Origin: Lingula anatina
Lineage: Eukaryota; Brachiopoda; Lingulata; Lingulida; Lingulidae
Assembly (NCBI RefSeq): GCF_001039355.2
Contig: NW_019775840.1
Span: 1-62,000, forward strand
DNA: 62,000 bases
Direction of reading: 5' to 3'
The notes below the pieces were generated by a model. That model was given only the letters and a program-made list of their open reading frames with translations, had not been told where the DNA came from and did not search any database. Within the stretch, counting starts at the first letter, position 1. Each line of letters starts with the position of its first letter. The translations under genes were made by a program, and so were the position numbers. Shown here piece after piece: positions 53,415 through 62,000 of the stretch.

Positions 53415-55363
53415 TCATTCTCTCTTTAAGGGTGGCAGGCGTGCTGGAAGCCGCTGTGGAATGTTTTGATCGGTTTGATCAAATGGCCTGCTCACTGGTG
53501 GTAAATCATGTGGCACGGTGGCGCCACCAGTAGCCGAGACGTGACGCCTATTATCAGAAACAGTATGTTCGCCAGCTTTTCCAAACTGATCCTCGTGTAA
53601 ACTGTCTGTGTCTTTTGATTGAAGCTTGTCGGAGCTCGAATGAGAAGGATTAGTTGAAAATTGCTTCAGTGTCGGGGGGATGGGTATGGCACCAGTTGCC
53701 GGAGGGACGTACGGAGTCTCACTGCAACCTTCTTCTTCTTGTGGGTTTTCTCTGTTGTCGTTTTTATCTTTTTGAGTTGAAGATGGGTCTCCATTTTCCT
53801 CGCCTACTGGGGAAGTTTGAATTTTCCTCCTGAATATAAATGTACATAAACAGGTCAATCAATCATTGGTATACGCACTATGCGTCTTCATGAAAGAATA
53901 GGTGAATAGGTTCTGCCAGACTTTTAAGCATATCAACTGTTACAGAAACTATACTTTGTAAATGGCGACCTCAACCTATTGAAATGATAGTTAGAGATTG
54001 GCCCACAGCTTGCATTGTTTAAATGTACATTGTACACGGAAGCGGCTCCATCAACATACATGTACAATATAACATTCATATAGTGAGTATGAAGGGCACA
54101 ACTTGAAGAGTGGTCAAGTGATCATGGCATGAACGCATGGGGAGCGTCTCGATAGTCCGAAGGTTCAATATTGGTCTGAAAAATGGTAACATTTTCATCG
54201 GTTTTTTTATCGAAGGTTCATTGGTCTGAATGTTCTATAATTAACATTCAGACCAATGGACCTTCGGACTATTGAACCTTCGGACTATTGCTACGGCGAC
54301 AACACATGCATGTCACTTGCTTAAACAGGAGCGCAATTTCAGTGCTTGCCATTTGTGCTATTTTCCGTCAATATAAGTCTGCAAATATGTAAAGCTAACA
54401 TCAGAAATAAAAAGAATTTCAAGTAATTAGTCTTCACCTTTTCTTTCGTTTCAAAACCCACAAGGCCGTTGCTATGACAACCCGCAGAGCAAGATGACAC
54501 CGGTGACAGCGGGTAGAATTATAGTGAGACCTTGTACAGAACCTTCGGGATTCATTTCACGTGCAGCTCCACCGCCACTGTCATTCTGAAAGGTGAACAA
54601 AGTTAAAATCATATACGTGAAAAATATCAGACCCGTGACGTAAAGTTCATTATGAAATCCGCAGTGTATGCTGATGTGTTATGTTGTTATAGATGGTGAT
54701 ATCGGTTTTAAAACTTCTGATATGAACAAATGACCACACAAATAATCATGAAAAAGAATTTAACAGTATATATAATATATATAAAAATATATTGATTGCA
54801 TGTCTCGGCCAAAATTCTAACAAAAAATCATTAGATATTTCTTTTAAAAAGACAACTTACAGTCCCTGTAGACGTAATTCCCAGCCATGTCTTAGTCGTA
54901 GTTTCAACAGTGGGATTGCCAGTGTGTTGCTGCGTTTTCCCTGTCGACAAAGTCAACATCGTAGACTCAGGCGTTGTTTCAACAGTGGGATAGCCAGTGT
55001 GTTGCTGCGTTTTCCCTGTCGACAAAGTCAACATCGTAGACTCAGGCGTTGTTTCAACAGTGGGATTGCCAGTGCGTTGCCCCTTTTTCCCTGTCGACCA
55101 AGTCAACACCGGAGACTCAGGTGTAGTTTCAACAGTGGGATTGCCAGTGTGTTGCCCCTTTTTCCCTGTCGACCAAGTCAACATCGGAGACTCGGGTGTA
55201 GTTGCAACAGTGGGATTGCCAGTGTGTTGCCCCTTTTTCCCTGTCGACCAAGTCAACACCGAAGACTCAGGCGTGGTTTCAACGGCTAAATAGTCGGTGC
55301 TAGGTCGTACTCTTTCTGTCGTCAACATCAACTCCGGCATTTCAGTGGTGGTCCAATTTTCAC
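53415..55363 (-). CDS. second IgGFc-receptor-like copy, 3' part only, frameshifted
   Basis: Three exons match exons 4-6 of the upstream-lying paralogue with the same phases: 55363-54861, 54585-54438 and 53829-53415. The first codes a Ser/Thr/Pro-rich mucin-like stalk with about five 25-residue repeats (VETTPESPVLTWSTGKKG.. type; 75-bp DNA unit). The second codes the membrane segment, LTIILPAVTGVILLCG, where one base is missing relative to the paralogue (GGGTTGTC against GGGTTTGTC at about 54480), causing TAG two codons on. The third codes a 137-residue Ser/Pro-rich tail (IQTSPVGEENGDPSS...), longer than in copy 1. Signal-peptide, IgGFc-binding and HYR exons would lie 5' of 55.4 kb, where an LTR retrotransposon sits. 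Either a recent pseudogene, a tail-less form, or a sequencing error. Confidence 0.7.
54152..54288. mobile_element. 137-bp palindromic element with 19-bp perfect inverted ends
   Basis: ATAGTCCGAAGGTTCAATA at 54152-54170 is exactly inverted at 54270-54288. Inside is a second palindrome, CATTGGTCTGAATGTT...AACATTCAGACCAATG (54220-54258). The CCGAAGGT motif recurs singly near each arm. It lies in the last intron of receptor copy 2. Probably a miniature foldback transposon. Confidence 0.75.
54900..55290 (-). repeat. 75-bp coding tandem repeat (mucin-like stalk)
   Basis: About five 75-bp units within the first exon of receptor copy 2. Two subtypes alternate in blocks: the 5' units on the - strand carry WSTGKKGQ, the 3' units carry LSTGKTQQH. 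This suggests recent local duplication. Thr/Ser/Pro content suits O-glycosylation. Confidence 0.9.
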
Positions 55364-55702
55364 CTAGAAAAAATAATCTCGCTGTTATGTCCACATTTTA
55401 CCGTCAATATTCACTTATTAAATAAAGATATGAGAAATATCATCACATGTATGCTCTTATATGATGCATTTTTTTCTTTAAATATGTTTTTCTTTTATAT
55501 CTTGCAGTTAGTCCAAAGTATGATCCTTATTGCAAAGAACCAAAAATCATCATAATCGTGTCATCTATGATACTTGATCGAAACAATTTTTTTCATTAAT
55601 TCATAGGTTGAGTGAACAGAAAATCTTTCTGCAAGGGAAACATGTCAATATAATAGTGACTGTAAACTCCATTTCTAAGTCTCAGTCTTCAAACCATGAT
55701 TG

Positions 55703-56507
55703 TGTAACGCAGTTGGTAGCAAGATGAGCTTTTACATAACATTTAGTAATTAAAACTTCTGTGTAATAGACCAATGCCACACCTGGCTTCCTGTGAATAT
55801 ATTAGTCACACCGCTGTCATCTCTATTTTTATCTCGGATTTTCTGCAAGAGCAATTCCAAGTGATTATCCTTTAATCTCTCAAAGGTACAGAGAAATCTT
55901 AAGCTATCTTGAAAGTCGGTGTTGGACGGTGCTACCTTAACTGAAGATGCAATTGTGACCATCGAGCCTTATGAGATTATACATTCGAAGGGCCGCACAC
56001 GTATTATAGTAAGCGCCCAGTATTATGTTTATTAATCATCAATTACGGGTGAAAGTATTGTTTTATCAACGAGCATAATATAGAATAGAAGTTTAAGGCC
56101 AAGTAGCCAGTATAACTAGTAACTGTTTATATAAAGAGAATTATCCTGTCACCATCAGGCACGGTAAACAGTGACCTCACCCTCAAAATTCAGTATAAAG
56201 GGCGTCCCGATTTCTACACCAGAGAACTAACGCTAGACCGATCCCAGGGACGTCAGAGTGACCAGCAACGCCGAGAGCACGAGAGGGAGACTGAGGACTG
56301 AGGACGGCCGGGTCAATCAGAGCCTAGATCGAGGGAACGGTTGGGTCACTGTCTTACCGTAGCGCTGTGCCTACCTGAACTAGATGTCCCTGTATATGTA
56401 ACGGGTTAAAGTAATAAACTGTATTAATAGGGAAACCTATCCTAGACTGTTGTGTCATTCTTACGAACCTCCGCGCACACGCCAAACAACCGCACCGACC
56501 CCGTTAC
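55703..56507 (+). repeat. candidate 5' LTR of the gypsy element
   Basis: The right edge is good: CCCGTTACA ends at 56507, just before the gag leader. The left edge is uncertain. TGTAACGC at 55703 gives an 805-bp LTR with TATAAA at 56194, AATAAA at 56413 and a short U5, a sensible U3-R-U5 order. A perfect inverted match, TGTAACGGG, also occurs at 56395, which would make a very short LTR. The 3' LTR is outside the window, so the limits cannot be checked by pairing. Confidence 0.45.
56194..56199 (+). promoter_or_regulatory. TATA box of the gypsy LTR
   Basis: TATAAA in the context CAGTATAAAGGGCG, about 360 bases upstream of the gag ATG and 219 bases before the AATAAA at 56413. Confidence 0.55.
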
Positions 56508-56556
56508 AAAAGTGGTGGAGAAACCTGTTGTTTCCAGACCTCCCTGCCTGTTTCAG

Positions 56557-57849
56557 ATGTCAGCGAGGCCAGAGAACTATTGGTCAACGCCTTCCGCAAA
56601 TACCAGGCTTCGAACGTCAGGTAAGAAAGTGTCGTTAACAGCACTTAAACAGTCGTTCCCCACACCTCGTGAACCCAACTCACCAACGTCTACCTCCCGT
56701 TCCCGCTCCTCGTCTCCAGACCTATCAAGCCTTTTTCAACCACAGCCAACAACCAGCGGTAAAACAACTACCGACAACCCTGTTGATCCGCCAACGATCT
56801 CAGTTGAAGCTCCTCAACCACCTTCAGAGCAAGATTTAGAATCAGCTGCTTCGTCAGATACAGAAAGTGATAGAGACTCGACAACTTCCGTCACCTCGTT
56901 ATCTTCCGCTCCGTCAACCCCTCCTCCGCCCACCTACGATATGTCGTCAGATTTAAGCTTGTTGCCTGAAAAATTCCATGGCACTCAAAATGAGGACCCT
57001 GATCGTTGGTTGTCGCACTTTATGAACTATGCAAAGTTTAAAGGCTTAACAGACGCACAGCAACGTTCATCGTTTCCTCTACTTCTTCGAAACGCTGCCC
57101 TAGATTGGTTTGATACGCTCTCTGACGATGAGAAAAACACAATGGACAACATCGCTGAATCCTTCAAAACTAGGTTCCAGCCGACAGCGAGTTCAAAGTG
57201 GGCTACTGTTTCTAGCTTATTTCAGCGTTGCCAGAAACCGTCACAGGCAGTACAAGACTACATTGCTGAGGTACGTAGGGAAGCGCAAAAAGTAAAATTA
57301 CCAGATGAGCAAACTATACAGGCCATTCTTCATGGCCTACTGCCTGAGATTCGACCGTTCGTAGCACAGCACGAGCCTAAAACCTTTGAAGATCTAATCG
57401 CTCGCGCTCGACAGGCCGAAACAGCGGTTCAACCCTCAGCTTCCGCTGCGACTTTAACAGCCCTGGGTACACAGCTGACTGAAATCAACAACAAAATCTC
57501 TCAGTTAGCCACGCCGCAGCCCAACTCCGCACAGTTGAACCCTATACATGCTCCAAATGACAGACCAAGACCTTCAGAGTACCGATCAGCGCCCCACCCC
57601 GGTGTTCCTTTCCGCGACTACGAGTTACGCCCACGTGTTCCTCAAGCGCAGCGAAATCAGACGATGCCTCCACGTCAACAGACACGCCAATGGAATCAAC
57701 GCTATAATAACCAGAAACGGACTCCATGTTCTGGTTGCGGTGGTGAGTTTCATTTACGTAGATTCTGTCCTGCTTTTCATTTAACATGTAGAAATTGCGG
57801 TAAAGTTGGTCATTTGGCGAAAGTGTGTAGGTCATCTAAGAAACAATGA
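56557..57849 (+). CDS. gag: Ty3/gypsy Gag polyprotein, 430 aa
   Basis: Starts at the first in-frame ATG after the LTR edge. Residues 1-125 are Ser/Thr/Pro-rich and disordered. Residues about 129-290 form a retrotransposon Gag (capsid-like) domain with the typical W..F, ALDWF and F...F motifs (DPDRWLSHFMNYAKF, NAALDWFDTL). A Gln/Arg/Pro-rich linker follows, then two nucleocapsid zinc knuckles: CSGCGGEFHLRRFC (391-404) and CRNCGKVGHLAKVC (411-424). It ends six codons later at a TGA. Pol continues in the same frame, so the full product would be a Gag-Pol readthrough protein. No frameshift or premature stop inside. Confidence 0.93.
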   Translation: MSARPENYWSTPSANTRLRTSGKKVSLTALKQSFPTPREPNSPTSTSRSRSSSPDLSSLFQPQPTTSGKTTTDNPVDPPTISVEAPQPPSEQDLESAASSDTESDRDSTTSVTSLSSAPSTPPPPTYDMSSDLSLLPEKFHGTQNEDPDRWLSHFMNYAKFKGLTDAQQRSSFPLLLRNAALDWFDTLSDDEKNTMDNIAESFKTRFQPTASSKWATVSSLFQRCQKPSQAVQDYIAEVRREAQKVKLPDEQTIQAILHGLLPEIRPFVAQHEPKTFEDLIARARQAETAVQPSASAATLTALGTQLTEINNKISQLATPQPNSAQLNPIHAPNDRPRPSEYRSAPHPGVPFRDYELRPRVPQAQRNQTMPPRQQTRQWNQRYNNQKRTPCSGCGGEFHLRRFCPAFHLTCRNCGKVGHLAKVCRSSKKQ

Positions 57850-60800
57850 CGAGTAGAGTCGCAAGAACAGGCTGGATCTATTGGTACGATATCGGAAAAA
57901 TCTTTACAAAATTCTCTTTTTATTACAATCAAAAACAAAAAGTTCAATGGTCTTCTTGACACTGGCGCTAGCATCAGTTGTGTTTCCAAACAAACGTTTC
58001 AAACTTTAGGCATTCCTTTTTCTGACCTTGCCCCTCCCTCTAAAATTACAACAGTAAGTGGAGTGAGTGGCGACGCGCAAACAATTTTGGGCCTTGCATG
58101 TCTCAAATTTTTCATCGGTAAAGTGGAATATACCCATACTTTTTGCGTTGTTCCAATATTACCCCGACCTTTTATTATTGGCTTGGATTTTCTGCATGAC
58201 CATAGTGCAGTGATTGATTTACAAACACATGAATTGACTCTACGCGATCCCGATAGCACGGTATGTTTGACGATTTCAGACAATTTAGGACTTGCTAGAT
58301 CAAAATCTACTGTGACCGTGGAGCCTTTCACGGAACGGTTAGTGCAAGTTCAGGTTTCCCGCATACGTCCTGACAAAGGTGGCTCGACGCTTGTTCTTTT
58401 AGAACCGTCCTCAAATTTGAATACTATTTTAGGTGCCTCTACCATCAATACCTTGACTAACAGTCACTGTCATTACCGCGTTGCTAACACTACGCCTTAT
58501 AGTTATACAATCTATGCAAACTCCATTGTGGCTAAAGTGTCACGCATAAGCGCAGGTAATTTGCACCACCTTGACTTCACTCCCACTCAGCCCCCTACCA
58601 TTAAACCGATCAGTGAGGAAGATAAGAAAGCGGCCTTAGAACTTAAAATCCCCTTTGAGTTATCTCATCTCACATCTGATCAACAGGACCAATTATTGTC
58701 ACTCATAGGTAGCAATAGAGATGTGTTTGCTACAAATTTGTCTGAAATAGGTCATGTGCCCGTTTACAAACATACTATTGATACCGGTGATCATCCCCCA
58801 ATCACCCAAAGGTTTTATAGAACAACTCCTCAAGCAAAAGCTGAAATTGATCGCCAGATAAATGAAATGCTGCATCATGATATCATTGAACCTTCCACCT
58901 CTCCTTGGTCTTCACCTGTTATTTTGGTACGCAAGAAACAAGGTGACTTTCGATTTGCAATTGATTATCGGAAATTGAATGCTGTTACTAAATCAATAAG
59001 CTTTCCTCTTCCACGGTTAGAGGACATTTTTGACTCGATAGCTGATTCCAAGGCAACTTACTTTTCCTTAGTTGACATCAATACAGCATTTTGGACCATA
59101 GCGTTATCAGACGACTCTAAAGAAAAATCATCGTTTGTCACGCATAGTGGTCAATATCAGTTCAAACGTTTACCGTTTGGGCTGAAAAATGCTCCAGCAA
59201 GCTATCAATATCTAGTGAGTAACATATTTCGAAACATGAATTGGAAAAATGTCATCATTTACATCGATGATATTCTTTGTTTTTCAAAAACATTCGAAGA
59301 TCACCTGGCACATCTGCAAGAAATGTTTCACATTTTGAGACAGGCAAACCTGAAGTTAAAGCCCTCTAAATGTTCATTTTGTGTCCCAAAAGTTTTGTAT
59401 CTTGGACATAATTTATCTCGAGATGGAATTCAGGTAGATTCTTCAAAGACAGAAGCAGTTCAGTCCTTTCCTACCCCCACTAATGTCAAACAAGTCCGTA
59501 GTTTCTTGGGCTTAACGACATGGTATCGCCGTTTTATCAAAGGTTACAGCCATATTGCAAAGCCTTTAAACGGTTTACTTCATAAAGAAGTAAAATTTCA
59601 GTGGACCAAGGAATGCGACACTGCTTTCAAAACGCTAAAACAGGCGTTAGTAAACCCTCCAATTCTCAAATTTCCCGACATGTCAAAACCCTTTATTTTG
59701 ACAACAGATGCCTCTGGGCATTCACTCGGATACATCCTGGGTCAGTTAGATGATAAGGGACGTGAATGTGCAATTAGTTACGGTGGCCGATCTTTATCGG
59801 CGTCTGAACAACTGTACCCGATTACACAACTTGAGTGTCTAGCAGTCGTAGAAGGTGTTAAAGCTTTCCATGTTTATCTGTCTAGTCAACCTTTTACGAT
59901 CTATACCGATCACCAAGCACTTAAATGGCTTAAGCAAATCAAACATTCTTCACCCCGTTTGATCAGATGGGCTCTTGCTCTGCAGGAATACGATTATACA
60001 ATCGTACACCGTGCAGGTAATAAAAATCCCGCTGACGCATTGTCACGGCGCACTTACCAAAGGTCTGAGCCTATTCAAGCTATTACAGCCCTGCCTTCGG
60101 TTGACTCAACACGAGAAATTAACACAAAATTTATTCATGATATAGGCCCCACGAAAACAGATGCTCCAGTTCACATTATTCAACATATCATTGCCACCTC
60201 AGAGCCTGATGTTTTCACCATTCTTCCCTCTGTGGAAAAAGAACAATTATCCCAATTGGCCCAAATGCAACGACAATGCGATGACTTCAAACATATCATT
60301 GCATATTTGCTAAATGGCACTCTCCCAGATGACGCCAAATTGGCGAGAAAGACAATTTACGAATCTGATCAATACATTATGGATAAGGACCTCCTTTTTC
60401 ATATTTATCAACCTCGTTCTAGAACGTCCGGCACAGAACGAAATATCATACGCCAATTAGCGGTGCCCACTCAATACAGAGATGACGTTTTACAAGCCTA
60501 CCATGATAGCCTAGCGTCTGGCGCTCACTTTGCGTTTGACAGAAGTTATCAGTTGATCAGAAACAGATTCTATTGGCCCCGCATGTATACTGAAATACTT
60601 CAGTATGTTAAAACATGCGACTCATGTCAAAAGGCAAAACGTCACCATGGCCAAAGACCCGCTCCTCTTCAGCCACTCCCAATAACAGGTGTATGGGACA
60701 GACTTCACATGGACATATTAGTTATGCCCAAATCACGTGAAGGTTACAAGTACATTCTTTTACTTGTCTGTTCTTTTTCGGCTTGGCCTGAAGCTTTTCC

Positions 60801-61863
60801 ATTAAAGACCCAGACAGCAGAGGAAGTAGCTCGAATTCTTTACTCTGAGATTTTTTGTAGATATGGAGCACCCAAGGTCATAGTCACTGACCGCGGACGT
60901 AATTTTACGTCCCTGCTGATACAGACACTGAGTGAGTTATTTCATGTCAAAAGGGCGTTAACAAGCAGTTTTCACCCTGCCAGCAACAGTGCTGTAGAGA
61001 GACAGAATTCCGCCCTAGCCCAATCGATTAGAATATATTGCAATCAAAATCAAGACGATTGGCCACAGATTCTCCCAGGGGTACTCATGGCATTACGTGC
61101 TACACCTGCAACGCAGTCTACTGAATTTTCACCGTTCTATTTGATGTACGGAAAAGAAATGAATACTCCGCTGGAGTCACTTTTAAAACCTCCAGATTCC
61201 TTACCGAAATCAGTAGAAGACTATATAGAAAATATTCAGAAAAACTTGGAGTTAGCACGTCAAATTGCCCATGACAACAGAACGCAAGCGCAACAGAAAT
61301 ATACGCGCTTATATGATCGCACGGCAGCCCCTCCCGCCTTTCACATAGGTGACAGAGTCTTACTAAAATGGTCACGTGTCAAGAAGGGCCGAAGCCCTAA
61401 ACTGACGGCTAAATTTGTAGGTCCTTACTATATTACAGATCGTGTCTCTAGTTACACATTCAAGTTACGCGACTGTAGCACAAACAAACTTCACCCGTCA
61501 CCTGTACATGCGAACAGACTGAAATTGTATCACGACCCTGAAGACCGTCCGCTTAGACCACGAGCTCCTTTACCAGAGCCTGTTCACGACGAAAATGAAT
61601 TACCACAAAACGATTCGAACCCCCCTGAAGCTCAAAACGTTACACCCCCTACTGAGCAACAACAAATTGTCCCAGATCCAGATGAATGGTTTGAAGTCGA
61701 GAAACTTCTCAAATGCAAACCCATTAGAGGTGTTAAGCATTATTTGGTGAAATGGAAAGGCGATTACCCTCCATCATGGGAGCCTCATTCCAACGTTTCT
61801 CAAGCTTTGATACGGGAATTTCATGTTAACAAAACGCTTCAAGGCAAACCACGTAAAAGATGA
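57850..61863 (+). CDS. pol: Ty3/gypsy Pol polyprotein with C-terminal chromodomain
   Basis: 1337 codons open without a break from directly after the gag TGA, in the gag frame. Order: aspartic protease with DTGA (57958); reverse transcriptase with YIDD (59260-59271); RNase H (TTDAS at 59701, YTDHQALKWL); integrase with an HHCC zinc finger (CDSCQKAKR), DDE-type core (HMDILV, TDRGRNF, VERQN) and a GPY-like FVGPYY; then a chromodomain near the C terminus (EVEKLLKCKP..YLVKWKG..SWEPHSN). This order (PR-RT-RH-IN) identifies Ty3/gypsy and the chromodomain a chromovirus-like lineage; chromodomains can target integration to marked chromatin. There is no ATG near the 5' end, consistent with expression only by readthrough. 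No env is visible, but only 137 bases follow the stop. Confidence 0.93.
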   Translation, partial: RVESQEQAGSIGTISEKSLQNSLFITIKNKKFNGLLDTGASISCVSKQTFQTLGIPFSDLAPPSKITTVSGVSGDAQTILGLACLKFFIGKVEYTHTFCVVPILPRPFIIGLDFLHDHSAVIDLQTHELTLRDPDSTVCLTISDNLGLARSKSTVTVEPFTERLVQVQVSRIRPDKGGSTLVLLEPSSNLNTILGASTINTLTNSHCHYRVANTTPYSYTIYANSIVAKVSRISAGNLHHLDFTPTQPPTIKPISEEDKKAALELKIPFELSHLTSDQQDQLLSLIGSNRDVFATNLSEIGHVPVYKHTIDTGDHPPITQRFYRTTPQAKAEIDRQINEMLHHDIIEPSTSPWSSPVILVRKKQGDFRFAIDYRKLNAVTKSISFPLPRLEDIFDSIADSKATYFSLVDINTAFWTIALSDDSKEKSSFVTHSGQYQFKRLPFGLKNAPASYQYLVSNIFRNMNWKNVIIYIDDILCFSKTFEDHLAHLQEMFHILRQANLKLKPSKCSFCVPKVLYLGHNLSRDGIQVDSSKTEAVQSFPTPTNVKQVRSFLGLTTWYRRFIKGYSHIAKPLNGLLHKEVKFQWTKECDTAFKTLKQALVNPPILKFPDMSKPFILTTDASGHSLGYILGQLDDKGRECAISYGGRSLSASEQLYPITQLECLAVVEGVKAFHVYLSSQPFTIYTDHQALKWLKQIKHSSPRLIRWALALQEYDYTIVHRAGNKNPADALSRRTYQRSEPIQAITALPSVDSTREINTKFIHDIGPTKTDAPVHIIQHIIATSEPDVFTILPSVEKEQLSQLAQMQRQCDDFKHIIAYLLNGTLPDDAKLARKTIYESDQYIMDKDLLFHIYQPRSRTSGTERNIIRQLAVPTQYRDDVLQAYHDSLASGAHFAFDRSYQLIRNRFYWPRMYTEILQYVKTCDSCQKAKRHHGQRPAPLQPLPITGVWDRLHMDILVMPKSREGYKYILLLVCSFSAWPEAFPLKTQTAEEVARILYSEIFCRYGAPKVIVTDRGRNFTSLLIQTLSELFHVKRALTSSFHPASNSAVERQNSALAQSIRIYCNQNQDDWPQILPGVLMALRATPATQSTEFSPFYLMYGKEMNTPLESLLKPPDSLPKSVEDYIENIQKNLELARQIAHDNRTQAQQKYTRLYDRTAAPPAFHIGDRVLLKWSRVKKGRSPKLTAKFVGPYYITDRVSSYTFKLRDCSTNKLHPSPVHANRLKLYHDPEDRPLRPRAPLPEPVHDENELPQNDSNPPEAQNVTPPTEQQQIVPDPDEWFEVEKLLKCKPIRGVKHYLVKWKGDYPPSWEPHSNVSQALIREFHVNKTLQGKPRKR

Positions 61864-62000
61864 ATTCATTCGAAATAATTACTATTCATAAAGTCGGCGT
61901 CACGTGTTCCCATTGATTACACGTCTACGATATATTCTAGTATGTTTCACCAAAGAAATTTCTATCGTATCAACCCAGATATTCAGTATCAATGTTTTAT
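61864..62000 (+). other. 3' flank of pol, window edge
   Basis: AT-rich sequence after the pol stop. No polypurine tract or TGTAAC-type LTR start is seen before the window ends, so the element is cut by the window, not shown to be truncated. Confidence 0.6.

Noticed and set aside
56452-56556. Extending Gag upstream to the beginning of its open frame.
   Set aside because: There is no ATG there; the region overlaps the LTR edge at 56507, and the first ATG is at 56557.

Overview
This is an animal nuclear genome window: GT-AG introns, AT-rich non-coding DNA, many CT/CA/TA microsatellites and a dense load of transposons. The genes are metazoan types (COP1, RABEPK, a long C2H2 zinc-finger protein, IgGFc-binding-domain receptors). 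Together with the transposon set they suggest a marine invertebrate, perhaps a lophotrochozoan such as a mollusc or brachiopod. That taxon is an inference; no single marker settles it.

Layout. 1-10.9 kb holds no gene I can support, only microsatellites and one 0.7-kb foldback element built on an ATCGCGATT motif. 11.2-11.5 kb holds a small unrecognised gene (85 aa), directly upstream of a three-exon RABEPK gene (11.8-14.0 kb, + strand). Converging on it is COP1 (17.2-26.7 kb, - strand), recovered as 21 exons with consistent phases from mid-RING to the last WD40 residue; the 5' exon is not in view. 27-33.5 kb is transposon debris: a decayed Mutator-like/YqaJ element, a 42-bp minisatellite, a 608-bp element with a perfect 7-bp target duplication, and two short MITEs. 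Among them sits a possible three-exon micro-gene of only 34 codons. 34.5-37.4 kb is a single-exon 22-finger zinc-finger protein (+).

40.5-49.5 kb (- strand) is a six-exon type I membrane protein: signal peptide, IgGFc-binding domain, acidic Asp/Gly segment, HYR-like domain, transmembrane segment and Ser/Pro-rich tail. At 53.4-55.4 kb lie the last three exons of a tandem paralogue. The two copies differ informatively. Copy 1 appears to have gained a splice donor that removes its frameshifted mucin-like repeats, and its tail is shorter. Copy 2 keeps five 25-residue mucin-like repeats and a longer tail but has a 1-base deletion in the transmembrane exon. The introns of copy 1 hold a Tc1/mariner foldback, a Penelope-like inverted pair with hammerhead-like motifs, and diverged tandem repeats.

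55.7-62.0 kb is a Ty3/gypsy LTR retrotransposon (+) with a C-terminal chromodomain. Gag and Pol are in the same frame, separated by one UGA, which points to stop-codon readthrough. It lies just 5' of the visible part of the second receptor copy, and its 3' LTR is beyond the window.

The host genes have no evident joint pathway: COP1 is a ubiquitin-ligase subunit, RABEPK a Rab9 effector, and the receptors are surface proteins. The most unusual content is the receptor-pair splice innovation, the UGA-separated gag-pol, and the variety of inverted-repeat elements.
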